Shown here: in pieces, positions 1 through 6,908 of the stretch | Layout of the letters: every line of letters begins with the position of its first letter | Numbering within the stretch: the stretch's first letter is position 1 | Assembly: GCA_027053375.1 (NCBI GenBank) | Contig: JALUJC010000307.1 | Location: 1 to 7,309, forward strand | Origin: Caldifarciminota bacterium | GTDB lineage: Bacteria; Hydrothermota; Hydrothermia; S141-80 | Direction of reading: 5' to 3' | Length of the DNA: 7,309 nucleotides | Notes under the pieces: model-generated | Database searches by the model: none | Told to the model about the DNA's origin: nothing | Seen by the model: the letters and a program-made list of their open reading frames with translations, nothing else | Program-made: the position numbers and the translations under genes

Positions 1-205
1 GTACACATGCCACCCCCTGATGCGCACCCTCCAGCACAAATCCGGTCTCACTGTGATCAAACAGCAGAGGCTGACGCAGGGGACGCCAGCCTGTCTCTGT
101 GTGGCAGCGATCGCAGGAAAGGCTCAGGTTGTGATGAGGATTCTGTGTGGGGCGGGTTTGAACCGGCGCCATCCCCAGCACCAGACATACCCAGACCACG
201 CTCAT
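1..205 (-). CDS. Multiheme c-type cytochrome, N-terminal fragment (runs off left edge)
   Basis: Translating the minus strand from the ATG at 205-203 gives an open frame to the window edge (68 complete codons). It begins with a short hydrophobic leader (MSVVWVCLVLGMAPVQ), read here as a signal peptide. A heme-binding CDRCH follows at about residues 31-35, then a W, then FDHSETGFVLEGAH and a Cys that probably opens the next CxxCH. This is the same repeat as in the gene upstream, so the protein is probably a periplasmic electron carrier. Its ATG overlaps the upstream TGA by four bases (ATGA). A strong GGGGAGGG lies six bases before the start, supporting translation in the same operon. The NPH just before the first heme looks like a remnant of the DPH that follows the first heme of each module in the neighbour. 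The total heme number is unknown because the gene is cut. Confidence 0.85.
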   Translation of the reverse strand, partial: MSVVWVCLVLGMAPVQTRPTQNPHHNLSLSCDRCHTETGWRPLRQPLLFDHSETGFVLEGAHQGVACV

Positions 206-1641
206 GATTCACCCTCCCCTTTTCGGGCATGACAGCCGCTGCACCGTGTGGGAATCCCATCCAGCCGGAGGGGCCGGGGGCGGGGGGTACGCTGCAGAGG
301 GGTATGACAGGCCGCGCAGGCCACGGTTCTGTGCGCACCCCTGAGGGCAAACGTCGCGTCCCGATTGTGATCAAAGTTCACCTCCGACCAGTCTGACACG
401 GTATGACAGTCCGCACAGTCTGTGAACCGCCTGGCAAACTCCCCACCATGGGGATCCGGATGACAAATCGCACACCGGCGGTCTTTCCAGCGAAAAACCA
501 CCGGGCGCAGGGTGTCCGGGATCTGGGGGGATTTCAGGCCCGTTAACAACGCAAACGTATCCCGGGAAACCGGAACGTGACACCGGTTGCAGGGCACCGC
601 GCCGTGTGCGCCTTTCAGCGGGAAACGGGTGGTGTCATGGTCCTTCAGGGAAAAGCGCGGGATTCTGAAGGACGCCACCCCGTGGCAACGATCACATCGG
701 CCGGGGTCAAACTGCCCCAGATGAGGATCCTGATGACAGGAGGCACAGTCCGTGGGGGTTTGCGCCACAGGGCGTCTGGCGGGATGGCAGGAGACACAGG
801 CCACCTGAGCGTGCGCGCCACGCAGGGGAAATCCCGTACGATCATGATCAAACGTTCCCTTTTTTATGCGCCAGCCCCGGGGGGTGTGACAGACCCGGCA
901 GGGTTTACCCAGATCCTTTTTGTGCGGACTGGTGTGACAGCGGTCACATCGATCAAAGGGGACCTGTGCAAATCGCACCCGCCCCTGCACCTTTTTGTGG
1001 CACTTACGGCAGGCCACCGAACGATGCTTCCCTGTGAGGGGAAAACGGGTACGGTCATGACGAAACCGTTCAGGGGTGTGCCAGTCACGTTCGGTATGGC
1101 AGGTGGAACATGCCCGCTTCCCAAACTGCCCGCCGTGGGGGTCCCTGTGACAGGAAGCACAGGCGGTTTGCAACCCCAGAAAGGTTCGGTTCAGATCCTT
1201 ATGGGCTTTCTCCAGCGGTGCAGGATCCGCGATAAAGTCGGCACGATGACACTTTCTGCAGTCCTTAATCTCGGCATGCTTGCCCTTCAGGGGATATCCC
1301 GTACGGGCATGATCAAAGGCGGTCTGCCCATGCTCCCCCCACCAGATCAGTTCCGAACGGCGTCCCTGATGCTCCACATGGCAACGCGCACACCGGCGAA
1401 GGTCTGGGGATGCGTGCAACCCTTTCCCTGCCTGAATCCTTGCTTTAAGAAGGGTATGGCAGGAAAGGCACTCCTCCGGATCCACACCGCGCCGGGGCGT
1501 ATGACAGCGTGCACACTGCTGGGGGCCCTCCAGGGACGCATGAACCCTGTGCAACGGGCCCGGAGAAAGCTGTGCCCGGGCGGTCGCCGGGAGCAGAAAA
1601 AGAAGCAAAACCGCCGCAGAGAACCGAACACCCCTCTTCAT
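202..1641 (-). CDS. 17-heme periplasmic c-type cytochrome
   Basis: From the ATG at 1641 the product is 479 residues. It has a classic Sec signal peptide (MKRGVRF, a Leu-rich core, then ATARA before Q) and seventeen CxxCH heme motifs, starting at about residues 43, 58, 84, 128, 161, 178, 211, 232, 248, 282, 299, 316, 351, 390, 409, 442 and 467. Many are followed by DPHxGxF or preceded by FDHxRTxFPLxGxHxxVxC, whose extra His residues are likely distal ligands. It should work as a periplasmic electron wire taking electrons from the membrane cytochrome b encoded just upstream. An in-frame ATG at 1662 exists, but 1641 is preferred: it overlaps the upstream TGA as ATGA and begins directly with the positively charged n-region of the signal peptide. 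The family resembles cytochrome c3-like or 'doubled CxxCH' proteins. The physiological acceptor cannot be read from the sequence. Confidence 0.95.
   Translation of the reverse strand: MKRGVRFSAAVLLLFLLPATARAQLSPGPLHRVHASLEGPQQCARCHTPRRGVDPEECLSCHTLLKARIQAGKGLHASPDLRRCARCHVEHQGRRSELIWWGEHGQTAFDHARTGYPLKGKHAEIKDCRKCHRADFIADPAPLEKAHKDLNRTFLGLQTACASCHRDPHGGQFGKRACSTCHTERDWHTPERFRHDRTRFPLTGKHRSVACRKCHKKVQGRVRFAQVPFDRCDRCHTSPHKKDLGKPCRVCHTPRGWRIKKGTFDHDRTGFPLRGAHAQVACVSCHPARRPVAQTPTDCASCHQDPHLGQFDPGRCDRCHGVASFRIPRFSLKDHDTTRFPLKGAHGAVPCNRCHVPVSRDTFALLTGLKSPQIPDTLRPVVFRWKDRRCAICHPDPHGGEFARRFTDCADCHTVSDWSEVNFDHNRDATFALRGAHRTVACAACHTPLQRTPRPRPLRLDGIPTRCSGCHARKGEGES
212..219 (-). promoter_or_regulatory. 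Strong ribosome binding site for the downstream cytochrome
   Basis: On the minus strand GGGGAGGG ends six bases before the ATG at 205. It sits inside the last codons of the 17-heme gene. It argues that the partial gene is translated as its own protein, with its own signal peptide, and is not a frameshifted tail of its neighbour. Confidence 0.7.
229..1161 (-). repeat. Tandem three-heme coding modules
   Basis: At protein level the cytochrome from heme 5 onward is a tandem array. Each module has heme type 1 (CxxCH followed by DPHxGxF or a variant), heme type 2 (CxxCH often followed by a W about four residues later), and heme type 3 (CxxCH preceded by FDHxRTxFPLxGxH). Four modules are complete (hemes 5-7, 8-10, 11-13, 14-16), with first cysteines 71, 67, 91 and 77 residues apart. 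Heme 17 opens a fifth module that is cut off by the stop codon. The modules have diverged, so this is an old protein duplication and not a recent DNA repeat. Confidence 0.8.
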
Positions 1642-2534
1642 CTCCAGCCATACCCCGTCCACAGGGCCACCAGCACGTGCACCACCATGAAGAGATACAT
1701 CACCGCCGCAAAGGGTTTATGAAACACGTGCCAGTAGTGGAACAGTTCCTGCATCCGTTCAAACAGGGCAATTCTCCGTTCAAGGGTCGCCGCCTGCCGG
1801 AGCATCTCCGCCACCTCCGTTTGTCTCTCCACCGGAACCTCCGCAAGTAAATTGCCAAGGGCACGGGGTTCCCACCAGGGTCGCCGGAGATCATTCCACA
1901 AAAGACCAAGGAAAACCTTCCATGCGGGCTGATCAGGGTCAGGAACACGGGCGAGCTCGTGAAGGATGGCCTCAAGCCTCGGGAGTTCAACATCCCGCTC
2001 CCGGAGGATTTTCTGTTCCAGTGCATGAAGTTCCTGCACCAGTTCGTCCCGCGACCGTGCCACCCCCCGGCGCGTTCTGGGGATCTGGAGATACAGGTAC
2101 CGTCCCAGGATCCCGGACAGCGCCACCAGGACCATGGACCAGAAACTCAGGGCTACCAGGCCATGCACCCGAAAGGTGGAATGCAACACCACCAGCAACG
2201 GGCCGAAAACCCCCAGAAACATGTGAACGTTGAGCCACTGGCGGAGGCTTCCCCATCCCCGCATCCAGCGCAGCCTTTTGCGCAGAGAATACGCAAGCAT
2301 CACCACCATCATCGTACTCCCCACAATGCCAAGGAGGTGGCCCACCTGTCCTCCCGGTTTCCAGGTCCAGTGAAGGGGATGGTGAACGCGTGCCTGCATC
2401 GGGAGTCGATAGTAGGGCCAGCCTGTCCAGGCCAGCCATCCCACGCCAAGAAACCCCAGACCGTACAACACGCTCCAGAAGGATCCCGGCCGACGCATGT
2501 TGAGCAGTATAGGGGAACAGCAAAAAACCATCAT
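1638..2534 (-). CDS. Membrane b-type cytochrome, likely quinol-to-cytochrome c electron transfer
   Basis: This is a 298-residue membrane protein. Hydrophobic segments lie at about residues 17-39, 63-83, 100-120, 125-147 and 273-293. Histidines in or beside them (H66, H104, H118, H266, H269, H272, H286) are placed to bind two b hemes. A GRYLY-QIPR sequence (144-153) follows the fourth segment. Between the fourth and fifth lies a charged, helical, coiled-coil-like stretch of about 110 residues (roughly 157-266). The gene is first in an ATGA-coupled operon with two multiheme cytochromes c, which suggests that it oxidises quinol and reduces them. The start is uncertain. The ATG at 2534 has no Shine-Dalgarno. 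The ATG at 2498 (MRRPGSFW) begins just before the first membrane helix and lies seven bases after a TATACT box, as in leaderless transcripts. I do not recognise a named family; heme binding is inferred from histidine placement. Confidence 0.85.
   Translation of the reverse strand: MMVFCCSPILLNMRRPGSFWSVLYGLGFLGVGWLAWTGWPYYRLPMQARVHHPLHWTWKPGGQVGHLLGIVGSTMMVVMLAYSLRKRLRWMRGWGSLRQWLNVHMFLGVFGPLLVVLHSTFRVHGLVALSFWSMVLVALSGILGRYLYLQIPRTRRGVARSRDELVQELHALEQKILRERDVELPRLEAILHELARVPDPDQPAWKVFLGLLWNDLRRPWWEPRALGNLLAEVPVERQTEVAEMLRQAATLERRIALFERMQELFHYWHVFHKPFAAVMYLFMVVHVLVALWTGYGWR
2506..2511 (-). promoter_or_regulatory. Possible -10 box for a leaderless cytochrome b transcript
   Basis: TATACT on the minus strand is followed after seven bases by the ATG at 2498. 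That spacing would put the RNA start at the start codon, as in TATA-N(6-7)-ATG leaderless promoters. No convincing -35 is seen at 16-18 bases, so this is only a candidate. If real, the first 12 codons from 2534 are not translated. Confidence 0.3.
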
Positions 2535-2577
2535 CCCGGCGATGCGCGCCGACTTGTGCGAGCCTTAATTTTCCCCG

Positions 2578-2599
2578 GGGTGCGATCTGCATCACACCC
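2578..2599. promoter_or_regulatory. CRP/FNR-family operator (CRP-like palindrome)
   Basis: A 22-base inverted repeat with 9-base arms (GGGTGCGAT and ATCACACCC) and a 4-base centre, with one arm mismatch. Read on the minus strand, its core is TGTGA-N6-TCGCA, one base from the E. coli CRP consensus TGTGA-N6-TCACA. It fits FNR (TTGAT-N4-ATCAA) less well. The centre is 2588.5. The start predicted from the TATAAT at 2618-2623 is about 2630, so the site is centred at -41.5, the standard position of class II CRP-activated promoters. It overlaps the place where a -35 would be, and that -35 is poor. The site is 44 bases upstream of the cytochrome b ORF on the other side and might serve both. Confidence 0.65.
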
Positions 2600-2617
2600 T
2601 ATTCCTTCCAGGTCGCG

Positions 2618-2630
2618 TATAATAGCCATA
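2618..2630 (+). promoter_or_regulatory. Promoter (-10 box and predicted start) of the secreted-protein gene
   Basis: A perfect TATAAT at 2618-2623 predicts transcription from about A2630, giving a leader of about 26 bases. The hexamer 17 bases upstream (CACCCT at 2595-2600) does not resemble TTGACA. A perfect -10 with no -35, plus an activator-type palindrome at -41.5, suggests a promoter that depends on a bound regulator. Confidence 0.65.
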
Positions 2631-2643
2631 CATAAGGACCGAG

Positions 2644-2650
2644 AAGGAGG
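2644..2650 (+). promoter_or_regulatory. Consensus ribosome binding site
   Basis: AAGGAGG is the full Shine-Dalgarno sequence, five bases before the ATG at 2656. It fixes the start of the secreted-protein gene and suggests efficient translation. Most other starts in this window have weak or no such site. Confidence 0.85.
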
Positions 2651-2655
2651 AGATC

Positions 2656-3750
2656 ATGCGAACACTGGTCAGGCTGGCGATGGGGCTCGCTTTCCTGGCA
2701 CCGCTGCATGCACAGGTGGATCCGGTGGTGGAGTTCTGGTACGGGCTGTTCTGGCCCGATGGCCGGCAATTCCAGTTTCACGGCCAGAGCACCGTGAATG
2801 TGGGACTGAACACGTTTTACGACGGTCCCGTGACCTACACGTACAACGTTTATCCCGATTCCGCCTTCCAGAACCGCTGGTTGATGGACATCTACCGGCA
2901 GGACACCAGCGGGTTCATGGGGTACAACTTCTCCTTTCTGGGCCATCAGGCCTTTTCCTATCCACCCGGGAACGACACACTCCTTCCGGCAGGCCTGTAC
3001 GTTTTCACCTTTCCCTTTCTGGACGTGAACACCGTGGACTTCACGTATGATTTCCCCATCAGCAGTGACACCGTACCCACGCCCGCTCCACCCGCGATCT
3101 ATGATCTTGCCCCTTACATGCAGCAGCAAACCTCCCTGATCCGTCTCCAGCTGGATCCTTACGGGTTGTATGATGCCCAGACCGCCGACACGCTGATCCC
3201 TGACTCTCTGTATTCCACCATCTGGCTGATCGACGAGGGGGTGGACACCAGCATGGGGGTACCCTTCTTCTGTGATGCAGCCTTTCAACCCATCAAATAC
3301 CACATCCTGCTGGACGATACAGTGTACATGTGGGACGGGAGCCTGATGCACCTGCAACACGACCGGTTTATCTGGATGAGCCCCACCTGCGGAATCATCA
3401 AGGACTCGGTGTACCGTACCCTGGTCCCGGCCAAACGTGCCAAAAAAGCCCAGAGCCAGACCGTGACCACCAGCATTGTCCTGGACAATGTGGCCCTGCT
3501 TCGTCAGGAACAGATCGTGGTCCCGAGGCGATGGGGAAAGGTTCGTATTCAGGCGATGCCCACCCACTGGAAACTTTCCACGCCGGAGGGTGTCCGACGG
3601 GTGGTGGTGCGGGACCTTGCCGGGCGTGTTCTTCAAAAGTGGGGGAGCCACACCCTCATTCCCTACCCCCGTGCCGGGGTTTTCGTGCTGGAGTTGGAAA
3701 CCCGTAAGGGACATCGTACCCGTTTCAAGGTCCCCGCACTCTCCCCGTAA
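2656..3750 (+). CDS. Secreted protein of unknown function with T9SS-like C-terminal sorting domain
   Basis: The product is 364 residues. A Sec signal peptide covers about residues 1-19 (MRTLVRLAMG, hydrophobic core, then PLHA before Q). Residues 20-290 are rich in aromatic, Asp and beta-strand-like sequence with no recognised catalytic motif. Two cysteines (C206, C245) could form a disulphide. A Pro-rich stretch at 141-147 (PTPAPPA) may link two halves. The last ~70 residues (293-364) follow the pattern of type A T9SS sorting domains: DLAGRVL at 320-326, a PRAGVFVLEL strand at 338-347, and a basic stretch before a final strand ending PALSP. In T9SS bacteria such tails direct export across the outer membrane and are usually removed. 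The gene stands alone, with its own promoter, strong RBS and the CRP-like site upstream. The role is unknown; a surface or released structural protein is possible. Confidence 0.9.
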   Translation: MRTLVRLAMGLAFLAPLHAQVDPVVEFWYGLFWPDGRQFQFHGQSTVNVGLNTFYDGPVTYTYNVYPDSAFQNRWLMDIYRQDTSGFMGYNFSFLGHQAFSYPPGNDTLLPAGLYVFTFPFLDVNTVDFTYDFPISSDTVPTPAPPAIYDLAPYMQQQTSLIRLQLDPYGLYDAQTADTLIPDSLYSTIWLIDEGVDTSMGVPFFCDAAFQPIKYHILLDDTVYMWDGSLMHLQHDRFIWMSPTCGIIKDSVYRTLVPAKRAKKAQSQTVTTSIVLDNVALLRQEQIVVPRRWGKVRIQAMPTHWKLSTPEGVRRVVVRDLAGRVLQKWGSHTLIPYPRAGVFVLELETRKGHRTRFKVPALSP

Positions 3751-3780
3751 CACCGGAAGAAAACAGCGTTCGGGAGCAGG

Positions 3781-3802
3781 AAAAACACGGAGGGTCTCTC
3801 CG
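3781..3802 (-). terminator. Weak intrinsic terminator of the cyclase gene
   Basis: On the minus strand, 13 bases after the TAG, a 5-bp GC-rich stem (CGGAG/CTCCG, 5-base loop) is followed by TG and then TTTTT. The order of hairpin then T-run fits intrinsic termination of the minus-strand gene. The stem is short, so efficiency may be low. No comparable hairpin with a T-run is seen for the converging plus-strand gene. Confidence 0.4.
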
Positions 3803-3815
3803 GGGTCCTGACGTC

Positions 3816-6800
3816 CTACATCCGAAAAGGCAGGGCAGCCAGATAGGACGCGGGGAGCTCCTCACTGCGCAGGCGTTCCCGATACTCCGCCCGATAGGCT
3901 TCCCGCGCTTCCGGATCCAGAATTTCCGCCCGCCAGAGCGCCAGACGCAGCAGCTGGTGAGGTCCTTCCCGGATCAGTTGCTCCAGCCAGACCCCGAAGG
4001 TTTCCGGGGTGAGGGGATCCGGGAAGGAGGGTGCAGAAGATTCCACCGGGATCCCCAGTTCAGGAAACCAGTGGGCCAGGGTCTGCACCACACGGGAAGG
4101 AATCCGGGACAGCCATACGCGTGTTTCCTCCGGGATCGCGGGAGGTTCACCATAAAGCATTCGGATCACACCCCTCAGCAAACGGCTCACATGAAGAACC
4201 ACGGCCTCATCCTTCACTTCAGGCATATTCAGACACCGCTCCAGCACCTCCTGCGCACGGGGGACATTCCCCAGATACAGCAGCCACAAAGCCCCCAGGT
4301 TGTGAAAAATTCGCACCATAGAATGGCGATCCCCCTGGTCCTCGGCTTCTCTCAGGACCTCCTGAAATCGGTGAACCGCTTCCTCCAGGCGTTTCTGCTG
4401 AATCAGCCACTGCGCCTGATCCATGCCGGCATTCAGGGCGGTTTTGAGATCCCCGTAGCGCCGTGACAGGGTCCGCACCCGCACCAGCATCCGTTCGGCC
4501 TGATCCAGCTCCCCCACGCGCTGGAGCAACCGTGCGTATTCCAGCAGGAACACCGGCCAGGATTCCCGCAGTCCCCGTTCTCTCACGATCTCAAGTGCCC
4601 GTTCATGCAGTGCACGCGCTTCCTCCAGGCGTCCCTGGAGTCGACGTCCCACAGCCATCCAGTGCGTCAGGTAAGCCTCAAGCCGGGGGCGATTCTGTGC
4701 CCGGGGCTGGAGCGTTCGGACCAGATTCTCCAGCCGTTCCAGTTCCATCTGAAGCACCAGCACACGGGCCAGCTCAATGGCCACATCTTCCTGGATGGTC
4801 TCTTCCTCCAGGTCTTCATACAGGTGGGAAAGGATCTCCTTTGCCTCTGCGTACTGTCCAGCCTCCACATGCAGGGCTGCTTTGACCAGCGTGACCCGTT
4901 CCGGGTTGCGATGTGGTGGAGATAGTTTCTCATCCAGGTATTTCAGCGTTTCCGCTGCCTCCCCCATCACACCCCGCAGTTCCGCCCATTCCAGCCAGAT
5001 CTCCTCATATAACGGATGTTTGCGGGTCACATTCTGAACAAGGGCGTCCAGAATTTCCCGCGCCCCCGGGCGATCTCCCACGGCATGAAGGGCACGGGCA
5101 CGGAGCAACTGCATGTGGATCCTGACCGCTGTGTTTCCGGTCTGCTGGATCGCCTCCTCCACCCAATCCACCAGTTCCAGCGCGCCCCGAGGATCACCCA
5201 CCCGCAGCAGATAACGCGCACCCCGAAGGCCATAAAATTCCACCTTTTCCCAGATTCTGGCCTGATAGGCATGGTGGGTCAGGGCATGGGGAGACCCGCC
5301 CTGGTGCTCCAGCCTTGAGAGAACTTCCGCGTGTAGAGCACGGCGCTTGCGGACCAGCATGCTGCGCCAGACCACATCGCGGAGCAGAGGATGGCGAAAC
5401 TTCAGGGTATCCCCCTCCATACGCACCATCCCCTGCTGGAAAAGTGCCCGCAACACCGGGTCGTCCGGGGTCAACCCCACCAGAGAAAGATGACGGAGCG
5501 GGAAAGATGCGCCCAGAACAGAGAGGGTTTTCAGGCGTTCTTTCAGCTCAGAAGGGAGCGCGTCCACCTGGGCGGCAAACAGGCCCTCCAGACGCTCCGG
5601 GATCTCCTGGAGCGTGCCGGTCTCCCGTGCCAGCAAAAACTCCTCAAGAAACAGCGGGTTTCCCTGCACCCTGTCCACCAGACGTTCCCGGAGATCAGCA
5701 GGAAGATCCAGCCCCTCCAGCAACTCCTCCACTTCTGCCGGCGACAGGGGGTGCAGCGCAAGGTGAACCGACTCGCCCCCGCGGAAAGCAAGCGCATCCT
5801 CCAGACGCTCCAGTAAAGGCAACCCCTCCGGACGGGTGGTCACCACCACGCGCAGGGGGGCAGGCAGACTGCTGATCAACTGTTCCAGCACCTGAAGAGA
5901 AAGGGGATCACACCAGTGCAGGTCCTCGATGCGCAGCACCCCTTCCGGATGCGCCTCCAGCCAGAGCGCAACAGCATGACCCTGCGCATCACCGGAAAAC
6001 ATTCCCAGTGGCTGGCGGTCGGGTGTGGCATAAAGCACACGAACAGGGGTTGCTCCCAGCGCTTCATCCACCAGCCGGCTCTTCCCCAGCCCCGCTTCGC
6101 CAATCACCGCCACCAGCACCTGCTCCCGGCGGGCCAGCACCGATCGCAGACGCTCCCGCTCTGCATGCCGCCCGACAAAGGGCAGTTTCGTTCGCAAGCC
6201 TCGCACAAACGGTCCCCGCCGGACACCGTTCACCTGCCATAGATGGACCGGCTCGGCACGGTTTCGAACCCGCACCTCCCCCCGATAGGTCGCGTCTACC
6301 GCACCTTCCACCAGAGCATAGGTCACACCGGAAATCAGCAATTCATTGGCCTCGGAAAGGCTCTGTACCCGCTGTGCTACGTTGACCGTGTCGCCCAGCA
6401 CGGTGTAATCGCTGGCCTGCCCGGTCCCCATACGGGTGACAAGCACCTCCCCGGAATGGATGCCCAGATGCAGGGCATATCCCGCGTTTCGTGCCCGTTC
6501 TCTCAATTCCAGTGCTGCACGAACCGCCTGAAAAGCGTGATTTTCCATGGCTCTGGGAACCCCGAACAGGATCAGTGCAGCGTCCCCGATCAGTTTGTCC
6601 ACATGCCCGCCATACCGGGTTACCGTATCGTTGACCAGGGAGAAAAACTGATCCAGTAGAGACTGAATCTCCTCCACATCACGGTGTTCGGACAGACGGG
6701 TAAACCCGACCAGATCCACAAAAAGCACCGAGACAGGCTTGCGTTCTTCTTCCTTTTCAAGCGTGGACAGGGGCGTCCCGCACAGGCCACAGAAGCGCAT

Positions 6801-6905
6801 GCGATCCGGCCACTCTTCCTGACAGCTGGGGCAACGCACGGACATGGGCAGATCATACATGGGCGCCAGAGGACCATCAACGAAAACATTTTCGGAAAGG
6901 TTCAT
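3816..6905 (-). CDS. Class IIIb adenylate cyclase fused to STAND/AAA-type ATPase and TPR-like tail
   Basis: This is a 1029-residue, probably cytoplasmic signalling protein with no signal peptide or membrane segment. Residues 25-42 form a zinc ribbon (C25, C28, C39, C42). Residues ~55-225 are a class III cyclase domain that should make cAMP from ATP: metal-binding D64 (FVDLVGFT) and D108 (LIGDAALILFG), adenine-contacting K104 and T168, and transition-state residues N175 and R179 (VNVAQR). The Lys/Thr pair marks class IIIb, whose studied members respond to bicarbonate. Residues ~240-425 are an NTPase: Walker A GEAGLGKS (269-276), Walker B LRIEDLHW (324-331), TTRPE (356-360), GNPLFLEE (415-422). 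Residues ~560-1029 are helical TPR-like repeats, probably binding partners. Mammalian soluble adenylate cyclase has a similar order, with two cyclase domains. The ATG at 6905 has no clear RBS; ATGs at 6860 and 6845 are alternatives that keep the zinc ribbon. Its activating signal is unknown. Confidence 0.93.
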   Translation of the reverse strand: MNLSENVFVDGPLAPMYDLPMSVRCPSCQEEWPDRMRFCGLCGTPLSTLEKEEERKPVSVLFVDLVGFTRLSEHRDVEEIQSLLDQFFSLVNDTVTRYGGHVDKLIGDAALILFGVPRAMENHAFQAVRAALELRERARNAGYALHLGIHSGEVLVTRMGTGQASDYTVLGDTVNVAQRVQSLSEANELLISGVTYALVEGAVDATYRGEVRVRNRAEPVHLWQVNGVRRGPFVRGLRTKLPFVGRHAERERLRSVLARREQVLVAVIGEAGLGKSRLVDEALGATPVRVLYATPDRQPLGMFSGDAQGHAVALWLEAHPEGVLRIEDLHWCDPLSLQVLEQLISSLPAPLRVVVTTRPEGLPLLERLEDALAFRGGESVHLALHPLSPAEVEELLEGLDLPADLRERLVDRVQGNPLFLEEFLLARETGTLQEIPERLEGLFAAQVDALPSELKERLKTLSVLGASFPLRHLSLVGLTPDDPVLRALFQQGMVRMEGDTLKFRHPLLRDVVWRSMLVRKRRALHAEVLSRLEHQGGSPHALTHHAYQARIWEKVEFYGLRGARYLLRVGDPRGALELVDWVEEAIQQTGNTAVRIHMQLLRARALHAVGDRPGAREILDALVQNVTRKHPLYEEIWLEWAELRGVMGEAAETLKYLDEKLSPPHRNPERVTLVKAALHVEAGQYAEAKEILSHLYEDLEEETIQEDVAIELARVLVLQMELERLENLVRTLQPRAQNRPRLEAYLTHWMAVGRRLQGRLEEARALHERALEIVRERGLRESWPVFLLEYARLLQRVGELDQAERMLVRVRTLSRRYGDLKTALNAGMDQAQWLIQQKRLEEAVHRFQEVLREAEDQGDRHSMVRIFHNLGALWLLYLGNVPRAQEVLERCLNMPEVKDEAVVLHVSRLLRGVIRMLYGEPPAIPEETRVWLSRIPSRVVQTLAHWFPELGIPVESSAPSFPDPLTPETFGVWLEQLIREGPHQLLRLALWRAEILDPEAREAYRAEYRERLRSEELPASYLAALPFRM

Positions 6906-6908
6906 TTC

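Noticed and set aside
202..205. Frameshift splitting one cytochrome into two
   Set aside because: The second frame begins with its own RBS and a hydrophobic signal-like leader, and the same ATGA coupling occurs at the preceding gene junction, so two real genes are more likely.
577..1722. Long plus-strand open frame (381 codons)
   Set aside because: It lies opposite the 17-heme cytochrome, whose CxxCH motifs and signal peptide are unmistakable. The translated product has no coherent domain and no upstream ribosome site.
2573..2580. CCCCGGGG palindrome next to the CRP-like site
   Set aside because: Eight-base GC palindromes are expected by chance in DNA of this composition, and nothing else supports it as a site.
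2619..2624. TATTAT on the minus strand as a -10 for the cytochrome b operon
   Set aside because: It is the complement of the plus-strand TATAAT region, has no -35 at proper spacing, and would put the CRP-like site downstream of the start.
1959..3050. Plus-strand open frame (363 codons) crossing the intergenic region
   Set aside because: It runs antisense to cytochrome b and then out of frame through the secreted-protein gene. Low-complexity Pro/His/Arg product typical of a shadow frame in GC-rich DNA.
2599..3753. Minus-strand open frame (384 codons)
   Set aside because: It is opposite the secreted protein, which has the promoter, consensus RBS, signal peptide and sorting tail. The product has no recognisable features.
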